64,000 nucleotides of DNA. Origin: Nepenthes gracilis (Eukaryota; Streptophyta; Magnoliopsida; Caryophyllales; Nepenthaceae). The stretch lies in assembly GCA_033239525.1 (NCBI GenBank), contig BSYO01000036.1:3494126-3558125 (forward strand). The letters are read 5' to 3'. Below the pieces are notes generated by a model, which was not told the origin of the DNA, did no database searches, and worked only from the letters and a program-made list of their open reading frames with translations. Positions 23,801-38,800 of this stretch are shown here, piece after piece; the first letter of the stretch is position 1; each line of letters opens with the position of its first letter. A program made the position numbers and the translations under genes.

Positions 23801-26800
23801 TGTTGACACTGCTCTGCTTGCATTCATCAAATTTAAGGGTTTTTTTTTCTTTCCGTTCTCTTTTTTTTTTTTTTGGGGGATTTTGGCTGGGGTGTGTGGT
23901 GGTGGGGTTTGTGTTCGTATATTTTTCCATGCATTTTTTTATCTGTTTGTTTACTCCTCTGTCCACATTATCTTTTTTTTGGGGTAAGTTGCATTAAATA
24001 TCTTACTCTACTTTTTTTTTTTTTTCATTTTTAAATTTATCCTTAACATTCTTACCCCTGTTGATTAAAAAATGAAACAAAGAAGCGATCTGTTTGGCCC
24101 TCACCTTGACTTTTCCAATTAGAAATTTTAGGGTAAAAATGGAAAAGCCTAAATGAGATAATACAATACATAACTTTTGTAGAAGTTTGTGACATTCAAT
24201 TAATCGAGGGAGTATTTATTTATAGTTGATGCAGATGAACATTTAATCATCTGAAAGAGGTTCTGTTTTTTTTCTTGAATTGAACCCTGTCCTCATCTTG
24301 TCTCATTGCTGACCAAACTCCAAACTGGAGTGCAAAAGACAGGAAAAGCAAAGAAAGATTTGGTGCTAGTAACCGAGATAAACGCAAGATGCCTTGTAAC
24401 AGATTCTGACGGCAAGCATTCCATGAAGTTTATCCTGTCTTTCACTTACCTAGATTTGGAAAAAGGCTTCAAACTAGTAGCTCGGTGGAACATCTTCCAC
24501 TAGTTATCGTTGCTGGAGATGAACATCTAATCAGCTAACATTTTTGCCCCATGATGCCTTCTCTATTTGATTTATTGTCTCCTGTTAAATGGTTGGAAAA
24601 ATAATATAAACCCATCTATCGTTAAAATTAATGTTACAAGTGATGTCAATGTAAGAACAAATGACAGAGCGTGTTATTGGTGATTATTAATGCTTTAGAT
24701 GCTATCATTGTATTGGCTTCCTAAATCCGTAACCATTGTTATATTTTATGATGTTTTAGTTCTGTTGACTTAGATTCTAGATTAGCCCATCTTTGCCCGT
24801 TAACATGTTAAGTGAGTTTGACTTATAAGTTTATTTTCTTGGCCAGCTCCATTGAACTTTTTTCTTTGTGTGGGTATTGGGAAAAGAATATGTTCAAGTA
24901 TGACCTTATAAATCTCTGAATTTATCTTGTTGGCCATCTCCATAGGCCCTTCTTTTGGTTGGGGTGGAAGGGGAGTCATTTGTATAATGTTGATTGTCAG
25001 AAACATTTCAAATGTCTGTGGTAAAGTCCATGCTTACAGAATGAAAATGGTGTGGGTAGTTTAGATGGGTGCATGTACGTCAACGGTAGCATACAATGTG
25101 CTAAAGGAACAATACTTGACAGTTCCTGCAGCATATCTCTGTTAGAAAATTTTCTATGGCGTTTTGAGTCTATTTAATTTATATTTGAGGGTAATTCTAT
25201 ACAGGTAACCTGATTTTTACCAAAGTTACTTTAAATCCATAGAGTATATTGTCACTTCCTCCACATTTGATAGTTATCTGATAATGTTTACAAATTGATA
25301 TTGAAGAAAGCAATTATCTTGTCTATACAAAGTAGTAACCTTTTTCCTTGATAAAAGGTTGACCTTCATTAGTTGGTAACTAAGAGAGGAATAGCATACT
25401 TGTTAAAACAGGCTAGTTTATTGCTTCTGTTCCTCACCCGAGGGACAGTTGCAGCACTGTCAATTGTCGAACTGTAATGTTACTGTCTCTACATTTTATA
25501 GTTATCTGATAATGTTTATAATTGATATTGAAGAAAGCAATCGTCTTGTCTATATGAAATAGTGACTTATTTAGGTAAAAAGGTTGGCCTTCATTAGTTT
25601 GTAATTAAGACACACTAAAACACATAGAAAATCAATCTTCTTGTCTGAATGCACACTGTCCAGGCATTTGGACAAATTTACATCAGAAGAGATATATACA
25701 AAAATAAACCTAAGAAAAATATAGAATAAACTAAAGAAGCAGGAAGTTGGACCTATTCATTTGGACAAATTTACATCAGAAAAGTTGGACCTATTGATGC
25801 AATGTCATTTGTGACTATCCAAATTGACTAGCCAGGAATCAGAGACTATTTTTTGAACAAATAATGAATATTTTTCTGTTAAATTATACTCATGCAGAAA
25901 ACTCCTTTCTGACTGACTCTGCTTGAATCCTTTGAACCCCTATCAATCTCCATGTACTCACCCATGAAGAGCTGGAAATTCCATTGCACAAAAATATGGT
26001 TCACAAAGTAAGCTCACTAATGCAAACAGCACACCAGTCATCAAGACCTAATCTCGTTTCTGCAGATGAGAACAGGTAGGCATTTGCATTTAATAAAGTG
26101 GATAGACTCATGAGCCTTTCCATTTTTAATCTTAAAGAACTACACTTAAACAGAATTTCTTTATAATCAGGAACACACACTTCATCTTAATGTATGCAAT
26201 AAGGTTGCATGTCAAATTTAGCACCATTGCCAACTATCTATGAGTGGAATCACTATAATATTTTATGGATCTAAGCTTGTAATGATATGACTTTCCCTAA
26301 ATCACAAGCAAACGTAAGCTTGATACAAGGCTTGACAACTGGTTACTTTTTGACTTCTTGTGCTTAGTTGGCATCCAACACGCAGATGGGTGCTCCTTTG
26401 GGATCAAAAGCTGACTGGTCACTGCAAAAGTTACTGGAATGCTGCAAATTCGGCTAGATTACTACGAAAGCCAGTGAGAGAATGATTGGGTTTGGAAAAG
26501 GAAAGAAAGTAGTGAAGTTTGATGCTTTTGACAGTACTGAGTAGTATAGTTCTGAACAAATCAATGAGTTATGCTGTTTCTGGTTCAAAGAATGAGGGCA
26601 TGCTTTATGCCTGTATCTATAACAATTATTTAACTTCAAAGGTGAGCCTTGGCGCAAAGCATGGTTGTCCCACTGTGACATGAAAGCCATGGACTCAAAC
26701 CACAAAAATGGCCTCTTTGCAATGTAAGAGTAAGGTTTCGTACATCAAACCCCCCGTAGGCCCCATAATGTTAACGTCATGTACTAAATCATCCCTTTTA

Positions 26801-29800
26801 ATGGTAATTTAACTTTGGAAAGGCATAAATATTTTGATGGCGAGAACCTTCCTTTGATCTTTATGCAATGAAGATGTTGTTTTGACTTATCGCTTATTTA
26901 AGGTGAAAATCTTGGCTTCCTGTAGGTTATAACAGTTCCTAAAGCGGAAGTAAGATAAGGGGTGTTACTCCCCTGAAGTTGCCTATGAAATGTAGGTGGG
27001 TAGTATTCCAAATGGTGGTAGAGCAGCAAAAGTGTTGTTGATAAGTCCAATGAGACTTTGCAAGTTGGTTAAAAATAGGCCCTAAGGTCCATGGTTTCCT
27101 GTTCAATTCACCTTTCCTCAAATTTACTTAAAAAAATGTTGCAAATTAAGTTCTTGATGTAGTCCAAGGTAATCAGTCTAATGGTTTCTAAATAAATGGT
27201 TCTGTAAACATCCAAGCAGAGCACATATATATCAGTAAGGATAGCTTAAGTTGGTTTTTGGATCAATCTGGGTATTATGCTCAATTTTCCTTGGAGGAAT
27301 TTTTACATGAACCCGGTTATTTCATATGAATGTGAGAGTTAGTTGCCCTAGCATCTTTATGATGGAGTTTTTATCATTTTCAGTGTGCTACTGCTTTATA
27401 TATTTCAGTTATTCTTATTTTCCTATTCAGGGTTTAGTGTCCTCATTAAACAAAAGTCTCCTTAGGGTCCAAATCATAAGATGTCATAAACCTTTAATAC
27501 AGAAATTTCTGGTTTAGTGGTTACTGTATAGTCCAGAAGACCCCCTCTTTGTCTGTTCTTTTATTCTATCTTTTTGCACCCATCGTCTCATATGACCAAC
27601 AGTACCTTGTCCAGAGCAATTAGTTATGGTTTCGACCTTATTATATTTTTTGCTTTCAAAGTTCTACTCCAATCCTCTCCCACGCAAAAGCAAAAATAAA
27701 AGAAGAAAAAAGTGAGATCAGCTCTTTTCACATTTAATGCTTTGATGCAGGTTTGGGCTGTATTAAAGCCTGGATTCTTGGCCTTGCTTGCAGATCCTTT
27801 TGATGCCAAACTTTTGGATATTGTTATTTTTGATATGCTTCCAGCTTCTGATGATAATGGTGAGGACCGAGTTCTTTTAGCTGAAGAAGTCAAGGAACAC
27901 AACCCTCTACGGCATGCATTTAAGGTAGAATTCGCTGTGGCTTTGCCATTGCCAAAGTAATATGGTTTTTATTTGTTGCTCTCACTTTCAATTGTTTGAT
28001 GGTGTGCCACTTCAGCAATGTTTCCATTGGATCTTTATACCCTGTTTGCTTTCCATTTAATGTATGGTATTTGTTGTTGATCTTTTTTCCTCTCCTGATT
28101 TTGGGGAGCTGCAATATATTAGAGCTAGAACTTATTAGCATACTGGAATTTTTATAGTCAGCCTAGGTCCTTGAAACTCAAGCTGTCAAAGTTCTCATCA
28201 AACTTATTCTTGTCAACAGACATAACTGTTTTTTGATTGTAAAAGAAAAATATATGTATATTAGAGGCAAAAGATGAAAATTTTATTAGATTGGCATCAA
28301 AATGTGAGAATGCAACTGCCTAGGAACATTCGAACAGTCTGAATTGATCTCTGAGAAATAATGTTGGAAATAAACTCAGGATACATAAAAATTCACCTGT
28401 CTCATCTGAAAATTGATCTTATCAATAACTTATCTATAAATACAATATCATTTTGAATTGCCCAAATAAACCAAAATATAGGAATGAGAAAACACATTAT
28501 GCAAATCAGAGGGGGAGAAAGTTATGCAGGTTTTCGACCAGAATCATTCCAAGGTTAACTCTCTGATCTGATTGGCTGAGCTTGTATGCACTGTAGCTCC
28601 GTCAGTCTCCTAGCAATCAGTCAACTCTTCTTACAACTTTGCAGAACAAAGAAGAGATGATTGGAAAATTCTGGGTCTTGTTCACAGAGTGGACAACAAA
28701 ATGTAGACTAAACCCTCATTTCTGAAAATCATCTCGAGTGAGATTATGTTTTCAGGCAGCTTGCCAAGATAGGAAGCATACTCTTGGTGGAGTACCCAAC
28801 TTCGAAAATATCTGCCTAAGGAAAGGATCTTCTGCAATTCTATTGGTAGCAAAGAAGCCACAACCAAAGACTTCTTTTTAGACTATTTGAACTTGCCATC
28901 CTCTGAACCTGTTTCCACCTTTTGGAGCAGCAAAAGCAGCTTACAGTTGACTAAAACCTTCTTTGCCTTGACCCATCTTCATCAAAACAGGATTCTACAC
29001 TCGAAAGCTTTCTGAACAACGGAAATACTAGCCACTGAAGTATCACAATCTGAAGGATATCCGATAACATAAGAAACAACCCTTCAAACTCAGGTCCTCA
29101 ACCCATCTCTCTGTCAAAAAAATAAACAGTCAGGCCACTTCCCAGGACAATGTTAAAAATTCATTAGTTCTCTTCCCACCGATTCTGGATGTGTTTCCAA
29201 GTGGACACACTCGCTTATGAGGTTTAGGTGAATTCTTTGTGTTCAAAGAATTCTATTGGGACATCACAGTGCAAGGCTTTTACTCTAAACAGAGATTGCA
29301 TGCACAAACCTTCATTACTTTTTCATTTTGTACAGTGTTAGAGCTTATTGCTCGAAGTTAGAGAAGCTCTATAGCTACTAGATCTGACTTTAAGATTTGA
29401 ACTACATCAATGTAGCGGATTCTTGAATTTGCTACTAGATCCCCATGGTAATATTCTTCCCATCTATAATCACATTGTAAGCATTTCTCTATCACTCAAA
29501 TGAAAACCAAGTCGGCTACACACACACAGAGTGAGAGACAGAGAGACACACACACCCCAGATTTTGAATGTTTTTTCATAGAATGTAATGTAGGCATTAA
29601 TAAGAGAATATGATGCAAAGGTATGGCCAGTAAAATTTATGGAGATTTTTTTCTTCTGATGGGCCTTAGTGCAATGCTAAGATTGTTCCATTGTGATCCA
29701 TAGATCATGTATTCAAACCAATAAATATGCACTTTATAATGCAGAATAAGATTGGTGTATCTGACTTTCTTCCTAACCCATGATGTTGAAGCCTCATGCA

Positions 29801-32800
29801 TTAAGCCAGCCTTTTCTCCTTTTTTTGGTGCTTCAGTAGAGATGTTATTCATTTTCTTATATTTCTTTTAATAGTCCTAGATTTAACAATGACCTTAATA
29901 TTTCAAAAGGTGACTTGTGGAAATCGGAGCATACGATTGAGAACAAGAACTAACTCCAAAGCTAAGGAGTGGATTGCTGCAATAAATGATGTGGGACTAA
30001 GGCCACCTGAGGGATGGTGTCATCCACATCGCTTTGGCTCTTTTGCTCCACCAAGGGGTTTAACAGATGATGGCAGTCAAGTGCAATGGTTTGTTGATGG
30101 TCGAGCAGCTTTTGAAGCTATTGCTTTGGCGATTGAGAATGCAAAATCAGAGGTTCGTCCATTTAGGCACTCCTAATGAGCAATGTGGTACCTGGCTTGC
30201 TTAAAATGTGTTCATTAGAGTACTTAAAAAATTTTCTTCAGATATTTATGTGTGGCTGGTGGGTCTGCCCAGAATTGTATCTACGGCGTCCTTTTCAAGA
30301 TCATGCTTCATCACGACTTGATGCTTTATTAGAAGCAAAAGCTAAAGAAGGGGTTCAGGTAACTACATCTAAACCTTCAATGCTCCAATCAAGATTGATG
30401 GAGCTACTTTGGTAGATATGAAGATGTGGGATGTCTGTTTTATTCATTCATTACAAGAATTAAGGGGTCGCTACATATGATTTGTGTTTTTATATGACAG
30501 TTTGTCATAATTCTGGGTTCATCAGTTAATTTTCCAAAAGTGTTTTGCACAACAGGAGCCGTTACACTATCTATGCTGTACAAGAATATGGCTTTATAGG
30601 TCTAGGACCTTGACTGTACATTCTGTATCTCTCATATTTGATCAATCTTCCGTGGGCCTAGTGGGGGTGGTGGCAGTTTTACTTTAAATAGAATCTCTCT
30701 CTCCAATCTTTAACATCATAATTGCCAAAACAAATAAAAGTAATGAAAATACAAGGCCAAACAATTTTGTCTTCCTATATTATTTTGGTTAGAGGGTGAC
30801 CTTGCACAAAAGTAAGGTTGCCATTGTAATGTTGAATCCACATGTTCAAATCAAAAGAACAACCCATGTCCATGCATAGGTAAGTATGGGCTCATCTGAC
30901 TCTCCACAAACCATATAATGTGGTAGAATGTGTTAGGCCGCTCTTTTTATGTTACTTTGGCTCAAAATTTTCTTGTAGGTTTGTAACTCGTTTTGCAGAC
31001 TGGGAAGCCAAAGAAGCAGTTCAATTATAAGTGGATTGGGGTTGATGTAAAAGCATTTGAGGTTTTTTGGATTAATGATTTTTAAATTTTTGCTTGTCCT
31101 CTAATTCTGTGACACTCTGGAAGTGATGGCACTCTAGGTTTGAAAGAGCGGGTCCTTCCGTTAGGTGACCTAGGTGATTTATTTTAGATGTACTATTGGA
31201 TCTGGACCACATTGCTGGTTCTTGAAACAGGTTTACTTGCATGGTAGTCATTATTCCTCTCTTCAATTGTATCCTTATTGTTGGGTAAATCAAAATCATT
31301 TACCACTTTCTGATTGCAGATATACATACTGTTATACAAAGAGGTTGCCCTTGCTCTCAAAATTAACAGTGTCTATAGCAAAAGGAAGTTACTTGGCATT
31401 CATGAAAATGTGAGAGTGCTACGTTTTCCTGATCACTTTTCAACTGGTGTTTTTCTATGGTATGCAGTTTGCTGGTAGAATCTCTTTAGAGTTCTATTAG
31501 TTGCTGGCTTTTATAAAATAATTCATATGTTGAATCAAGATTGTTGGATGTATTTAGCAATTTTGACATGTTTGTTTGTTCGCATGCATAGGTCTCACCA
31601 TGAAAAGATTGTAATTGTTGATTATCAAGTTTGCTTTATCGGTGGATTGGATTTATGTTTTGGTCGTTATGACACATGCGAACACCAAGTGGGTGATCAC
31701 CCTCCAACTATATGGCCTGGAAAGGACTACTATAACCCAAGGCAAGTATCTTTTCTCATGTTCTCTCCCCACATTATAGAATCATTATATGGCACATCAT
31801 CTCATGAGGTTTTTAGGGGAGAAGGAAAAGGTTATGTTTGTATCAGCCATGGATGACAATATAATTATTAGTATCGGCTGCGACCATATCAATATCGGAT
31901 AATATATATAGATATTGGATATATTAAACGGAAAACAAAAATTTAAAATTGTAAGCTAATAGAGTTATATCAATCAATATATTGGCTATGATGGCCAATA
32001 TTTTGAATATCAACTAATATGTTGTGATTGTATTATTAGTATAAAAATATATCATGATATTATTACAATATCGAAAAATATTGGTATCGGAAAGCCTTAA
32101 TACCAATATATTTCGGCTGATATTTGCATCGGTGGTATCAACATTAACTCTTAATCGTCTCGCTTAAACCATTGACTTTAGGAGTAGATGTAAATTGCCT
32201 ACTAAAGGCTAAATGGGAGGGATAGTTCAATAATTGTATCAGCATTCTACTTAGCATACTTTATTCTCAAAGCTGTGAATTGCTATATAGTAAGATCAAA
32301 TGTACTATTGGAGAGTAGTTTGCATATTTGAACTTGCTATCTTGGTGAAAAGATCCAAGTATCTAATTGTGCCACATTTTTAATATCCATTCATGCTGTC
32401 TTTCAGAACATTTGATGTCCATATTTTTGTATTTTCTTCCCAACTGAGTATTGAAATCTGGCAATATTATTTTCTGCTTGGTGAGAAACATCTTCCAAAC
32501 TTGATACTTATTGCATGGCAAGAAATAATTTACATTTGCTTAGTATTTGCTGTCAAAGTTCTGTTTCTTTGGCTGATAGAGGCAATAATGTGAAAATAAG
32601 GTTTTTTTTTTTTGGTTGACACATCAAATATATCTGCATATATATTTAATCATCCCCATCTTTTCTATTGGCAAGCATTTCACATTTCTATGGGAACTTT
32701 ATTGATTCATAACCACGGCCAAGCTCTTTTTTTTTTTTTTTTTTGGCTAGTTGGAGCTGGTTCTTTGCCTTGGTATAAATATGCATTGAATACACAATTT

Positions 32801-35800
32801 CCTTCTATCAGGGAATCTGAACCAAACTCTTGGGAGGACACAATGAAAGATGAGTTGGACCGTACTAAGTATCCTCGCATGCCATGGCATGATGTCCATT
32901 GTGCCCTTTGGGGCCCTCCTTGTCGAGATGTGGCAAGGCATTTTGTTCAGCGATGGAACCATGCAAAGGTCAATATACCTTCCCTTTCCCTACTTATTGA
33001 CATATGATATTAACATCGTAATGCATTCTTCCAGAGAAATAAAGCTCCAAATGAGCAAACGATTCCTCTACTTATTCCTCGGCACCATATGGTTGTTCCA
33101 CATTATATGGGAAGAAATGGGGAGACAGAAACTGAACATAAGAATGCTGACAATCAGAAGATTAAAAGACAAGATTCCTTTTCTTCTCACACGTCTTTGC
33201 AAGATTTACCACTGCTTTTTCCTCAAGAGACTGACAAGAATGGAGACTTAAATTTGAATGGACTGGACATAGCCCCTGATTATGCTGATCAGCAGATGAG
33301 GGTTATAAAAAATGCTCCGTTTAATTTCCGGAGGTCGAGAGTTGATTCTCTTGTTTCGTATATGCCAATGAAAGGGTTTGTAGATGAGTCTAATATGTTA
33401 GATGGAATAGCACATTCAGGCCAGAAATCCTTTGACAAAGAGTGGTGGGATGCTCAAGAACGTGGCAGCCAAGTTGTTAGTTCAGATGAAACTGGACAAG
33501 TTGGCCCCCGTGCGTCATGTTGTTGTCAGGTGGGTGGAAAAAATGTTTGTTAATCTCCTTGAATATACTCACTATTCGAACACTGTTGTGAATTTTCTAG
33601 GAACATTATTCACCACCTTTAAGATTTTAAATATGAATTGTGTATTGGTCCTCTGTTGATGTAGCATCAGAATTCCCTACATTATATTTGGCCTTTTGAA
33701 TGAGTTTAAAGCCACTGAACTTTTCCCCGGCGACAGCTATAGTTATTTCAATCAGGGGTGGGATCCCGTCAACCAGCTCTCTGCCTTTAACTTTCTCTCT
33801 AGATGACATAGTTTATATGGTTTACTGTGGGTAAACAAAATCTAAGTAATATCTGTAGCTTATTGTGCATTAAATGGTTTCCTGAATTATTCTCTCAAAA
33901 GCAGTTGCAGCCCCGTAAAGTAATTTTCCTCCCCATAACGAAAAACTGAATGGTGACCTCATCATCTGATTCTCATTTTAAAACAGTTTTTCACTATGCA
34001 GTTCTCATAGGGATATTCATTTGACCTGTCTTTTTATGTTATTTAGAGGGTGCAGAGTTGCTGTTGACAGTTTTACTAAGCAGAGTGTATGTCTGCACTA
34101 ATCTATTTATATTTCCATGTAGTGTTTAATTGTTTGCCATATCATCTATGCCTTTTATTGATTACTGAAGTTTACATCTGGAGAATATTTTCGAAGTTGG
34201 ATTCTGATTGTTTTAAAGTTATATCTTGGAGCTTCTTTTGAAAGTTTCCTGTTGTGTTCTCAAGTTTTCTTGATGTTGGATGAGCAGCAATAAATTCTTT
34301 TCATCATTGTATTCAGCATAAAAAATTGCATGTATTCTTAGGGAGCTTTTCTATTGATCTTGTGTTATTAATTTTTGATATATCCTTATGAACTATGAAT
34401 CATCTATTTACCTTCGCAAATCAGGTGATAAGGAGTGTCAGTCAATGGTCTGCTGGAACAACTCAGACTGAGCAGAGCATCCATAATACTTATTGCTCAC
34501 TTATTGAAAAAGCAGAACACTTCATATACATTGAGGTAATAAACATTGTTCCTTTCTTATTTAGACAGAATCAATCCTATTTTCCTTACTGGTGAAATGA
34601 AATTAATCTCTAGTATGTATAGATAATCTTCAAACAAATGCATATTGGAAATTCAGAGCACAGGGTAGCAAAAAGGAATTTTCATGTTGTTACGAAAGCA
34701 GTGGACGCTATATTTGAAGATACCTTCTGTATTTCTTTGGGAAATAGAATAACATTTCTGGCAGAAGATTGTAATAAGATTCTCTTGACTATTTAGAGAC
34801 TGTTGGGCACCTTAAAGGTTGCCTATGGTGAACACTAGAGATTTGATCATAGAATGAAATGTAGGCTGATACAAAAAATATTGTATTTCAATATTGGGCC
34901 TCTGATACAATATTTCTTAGTACTATAACAAGATCACATGATGTCTCCATATTTGTGATACATCCAATATATCGATTAATATTTGCACATTAGGTTCCAA
35001 TTCGGAAAAAAAATATATATATTACTCCAGATACTATTGCATATTACATGATATGGTAGCACACAAATATAACCTCGACTGATATTGATACCAATATTTT
35101 TATCCATAGATTTGATTTGAGCTTTATAAGAGTGAGGGATGGTAGAGTAATGGGCAAGCTCAAAAGTGACAATATAGCAAAACAAATTTATTTAAATGCG
35201 ACGACTGCTCACTTTAATGAACCAAAAGCTAGGAACGATGTCCTCTACGTCATCTAATGAGTGAATAGAAAACATTTTTAATCTATTTCTTTTTAGAGAG
35301 CATTAATTATACTCTGCCTATATACCATTTGTGCAAAAAGATGACGAGATAATACCAAATTAGCCCACTAGCAAAAACAGCTGGAAAAATTATCTATTTA
35401 TTTGAAAAAATAACTACTTTTCCTTTTTTCTCTAACATTTTCCGTAAAGGGGTACAAGTTTTCTTCTTCTTCTTAAGGTATATTTTTAGCTCCATCTTTT
35501 CAGTATTCAATCTTATCTCTTGATCAAGAGGTGCAAGCTTTTACATTAAGTTCCTGACAATTTCATCTGTCATGGAAAATGTTTCCAGAATCAGTTTTTC
35601 ATCTCAGGTATTTCAGGGGATGAGATGATAGGAAATCGTGTGTTAGAAGCATTGTACAGGCGCATCTTGCGAGCGTATAATGACAATAAGTGTTTCAGGG
35701 TTATAATTGTCATTCCTCTTTTACCAGGATTCCAGGTGCGAAATCTGGGTTTATATTCGACAAATTGAAACTTAGATGTGTATGCATTAATATTATTGAA

Positions 35801-38800
35801 TATTAAGTTTAACAGGGCGGTGTAGATGATGGTGGTGCAGCATCTGTGAGAGCTATGATTCATTGGCAGTACCGAACTATATGTCGGGGGCAGAATTCCA
35901 TACTGCATAATCTTTATGCTCTTATTGGTCCGAAAACACAAGATTACATCTCATTCTATGGTCTTAGAGCTCATGGCCGACTGGTGGACGGTGGCCTAGT
36001 GGTTTCTAGCCAGGTAACTGGTGCACTTGATGTTATTTTGCACCTTTTCTCGAGCCTCTGTGAGGTATATGATGTAATTAGTGTCTGTTAAATCCATCTC
36101 ACAGTAATATATTTTCTGCAGATCTATGTGCACAGCAAAATCATGATTGTCGATGATTATGTAACCTTGATTGGATCAGCTAATATTAATGATCGGAGTT
36201 TGTTAGGATCAAGAGACTCTGAGGTAATGCTCTACTGGAGGATTCTTCTATTCTGTAGCATAGTATCACTCCTCTATCGTCGATGTGCTTCTATTCTAAT
36301 TATATAATCAAATATCGACTGATATACCATGATATGTCATTGATCCAATGACATGTTTGGATATTTTTCCGGTATCTGACCTGCTGATACCGATATATAT
36401 TGACCGATATTTTTTGCCATCCCAAGGCCTCACTCACAACCAACTTGGTTAAGGCCTCACCAACAAGAGAGAACCATGTTGTCTCTTTGATTATTTAGTT
36501 CTCTTCTAAGTAATCCTCGCCACACTGCTGTGACCTTTTAACATTTTCATATTTGTGTTATTTCAGATTGGGGTACTAATTGAGGACAAGGAAGTAGTAG
36601 TTTCACATATGGGAGGAAAGCCATGGAAGGCTGGGAAATTTTCTATAAGCCTTCGCCTTTCGTTGTGGTCTGAACACCTTGGCCTTCGGGATGGAGAGGT
36701 GAGTAAATCATGATAGAATTGGGCTTTGGTTAGTGTTGTCTAAGGTGTCAGGTGAGTTAAGACGGCAAGGCTCCATATTATCTGAGGCATTAGGCGCCAC
36801 ACGAGACATTGGCTCATGACATGTGAGATACTAATTAAAATATAAATATATATTCATAAGCAATGTGGAAAAATGCTAATTAAGGCTCAAAATACTGAAA
36901 AAAACTATATATATATTTATAATATAAGTATTATATTATTAGAGATATAATACAATCAATAAAAGTACTCATATGTAGTATGTTTCTTCTAGTGCACACA
37001 CAATAATAAGTGCTCTAATTCTAATTATTATTAAAATCCACCATACCATGTTCACCACTATTATCATTATTAAATAAGTCATCATCAAATCAGTCACAAA
37101 ATTTATGGCTATCAATCTTCTTCTGTATTTCTTCTAAATTACCTACTCCCTCCTCTACTCTTATTACTCTAGGACTCGAACGCTTTGCATATACTCTCTA
37201 GAATTTGAAGCCTTGGCCTTCGCTCAAGGTTTGTTGCTCGTGACCTCAACCTATAGCAATTATAATAAAGATAGTGATTTTGTATGATGTAAGTAAAATA
37301 GTAGAGAGAGGTGCTGTATCACACAGATTATGGTGATGAAAAGGCAAATGCATCAAAAGAAATACAAAATTATAAATTTTTTAAAATGCTTGAGACATAA
37401 CAAACAAAATTTTGTTTTAACAAACAAGTGCACCTGAGTGTCCGATTGCATTGTTTTAGGGCGGATGCCTTGCCATTTCGCCTTGCCCGAGCCCCCAAAA
37501 TGCCTTTGACAACACTATTTGCACAGTGGAAAAAATCTGTGTTGAAAGGGTATGGTTTTGGGTTGCATGTAATTCATTTGACGGGATGATTATCTCTTTT
37601 CTGACACAGATCCCTCAAATATATGACCCTGTGGTTGATGCAACCTACAAAGACATATGGATGGCAACTGCAAAGGTGAGAGTAAGAAACAGTTGTTGAT
37701 AAGTTGAAGAATTGCTCAGGTTTATATCAGTTTTCACCCAAAAAATTATTAGATTTTAGCAGCTTCAGTAGCTACTTTTTGTTTCTGTTCTAAAGGTCGC
37801 ACATATTTTCAAAATTCTTAAATTTTAACTGCTTCAGTAGCTACTTGGTTTCACCTCTAAAGGACACATTTTTTCTTGCTTGCCAGTTTTGGCTACGAAA
37901 CCATGTCTGGTAGATCTAAGATAACATGCATTGTATTTTCATTATTCTATATAAAACAAGGAATAACGACATTCATAATCAAATGTTGCAGTTATAGATT
38001 ATAAGATGAGGGAATATTGTCTAAGGTAATTTATGCACAATGTAGCCTCCTTACGAATACCTATGAAGAAATGTGAGTTAGTTGTAGTTGGATCAAAGAA
38101 AGGAAAAAATATAGAAATCTTGGTATCGGGTGATAAAAATGATTTAAAGTTATTTCCACTTCAGAAAAAATTGTACTAAAATTGAGTGATACAATAAAAA
38201 CACATTCATAAAGTCTATCCTACTTGGTAGGTTCAAGGCTTTAGGAACAAAACTCAACCCTTTTCAGTGGCACATCTCTCTGAATAACTCTGGATAAATT
38301 TACTAGCATCTGTAATCTGTGAACACCTTTTTTTTTTTTTTTTTGATTTCCAGCATCTTTATTGTTTTGACCCAGAAGTCCAATGCATCATCTGCATAAA
38401 TGGTCAATGAACTTCTTCACAACCCATTCCGTGGACCGGCATGGAGAAATTTTCTCTCTATTCTGTAGCATATATATATACATTTTGCTTTTGTTTCGAG
38501 TCTCAAAATAACAACATAATGTGCAATTTCATTGACAGACCAATACAATGATCTATCAAGATGTTTTTGCTTGCATCCCTAATGATCTTATACACTCTCG
38601 GTATGTTGCACCCTCTCTCTCTCTTCCCCCGGCCCCTTTTACTGTCAGATCGATAGAGTGAAATATTGGCAGATTTATGTTAGTTTCAGTCCAACAATGC
38701 TGCAATAAAATTGTGATAAGTCGTGCTCAATAAGGTCGATATTTGCCCAAATTCAACTTTTTCTTCTTTGTGGAAAAAAAAAATTGCATTGGTATGGCCA

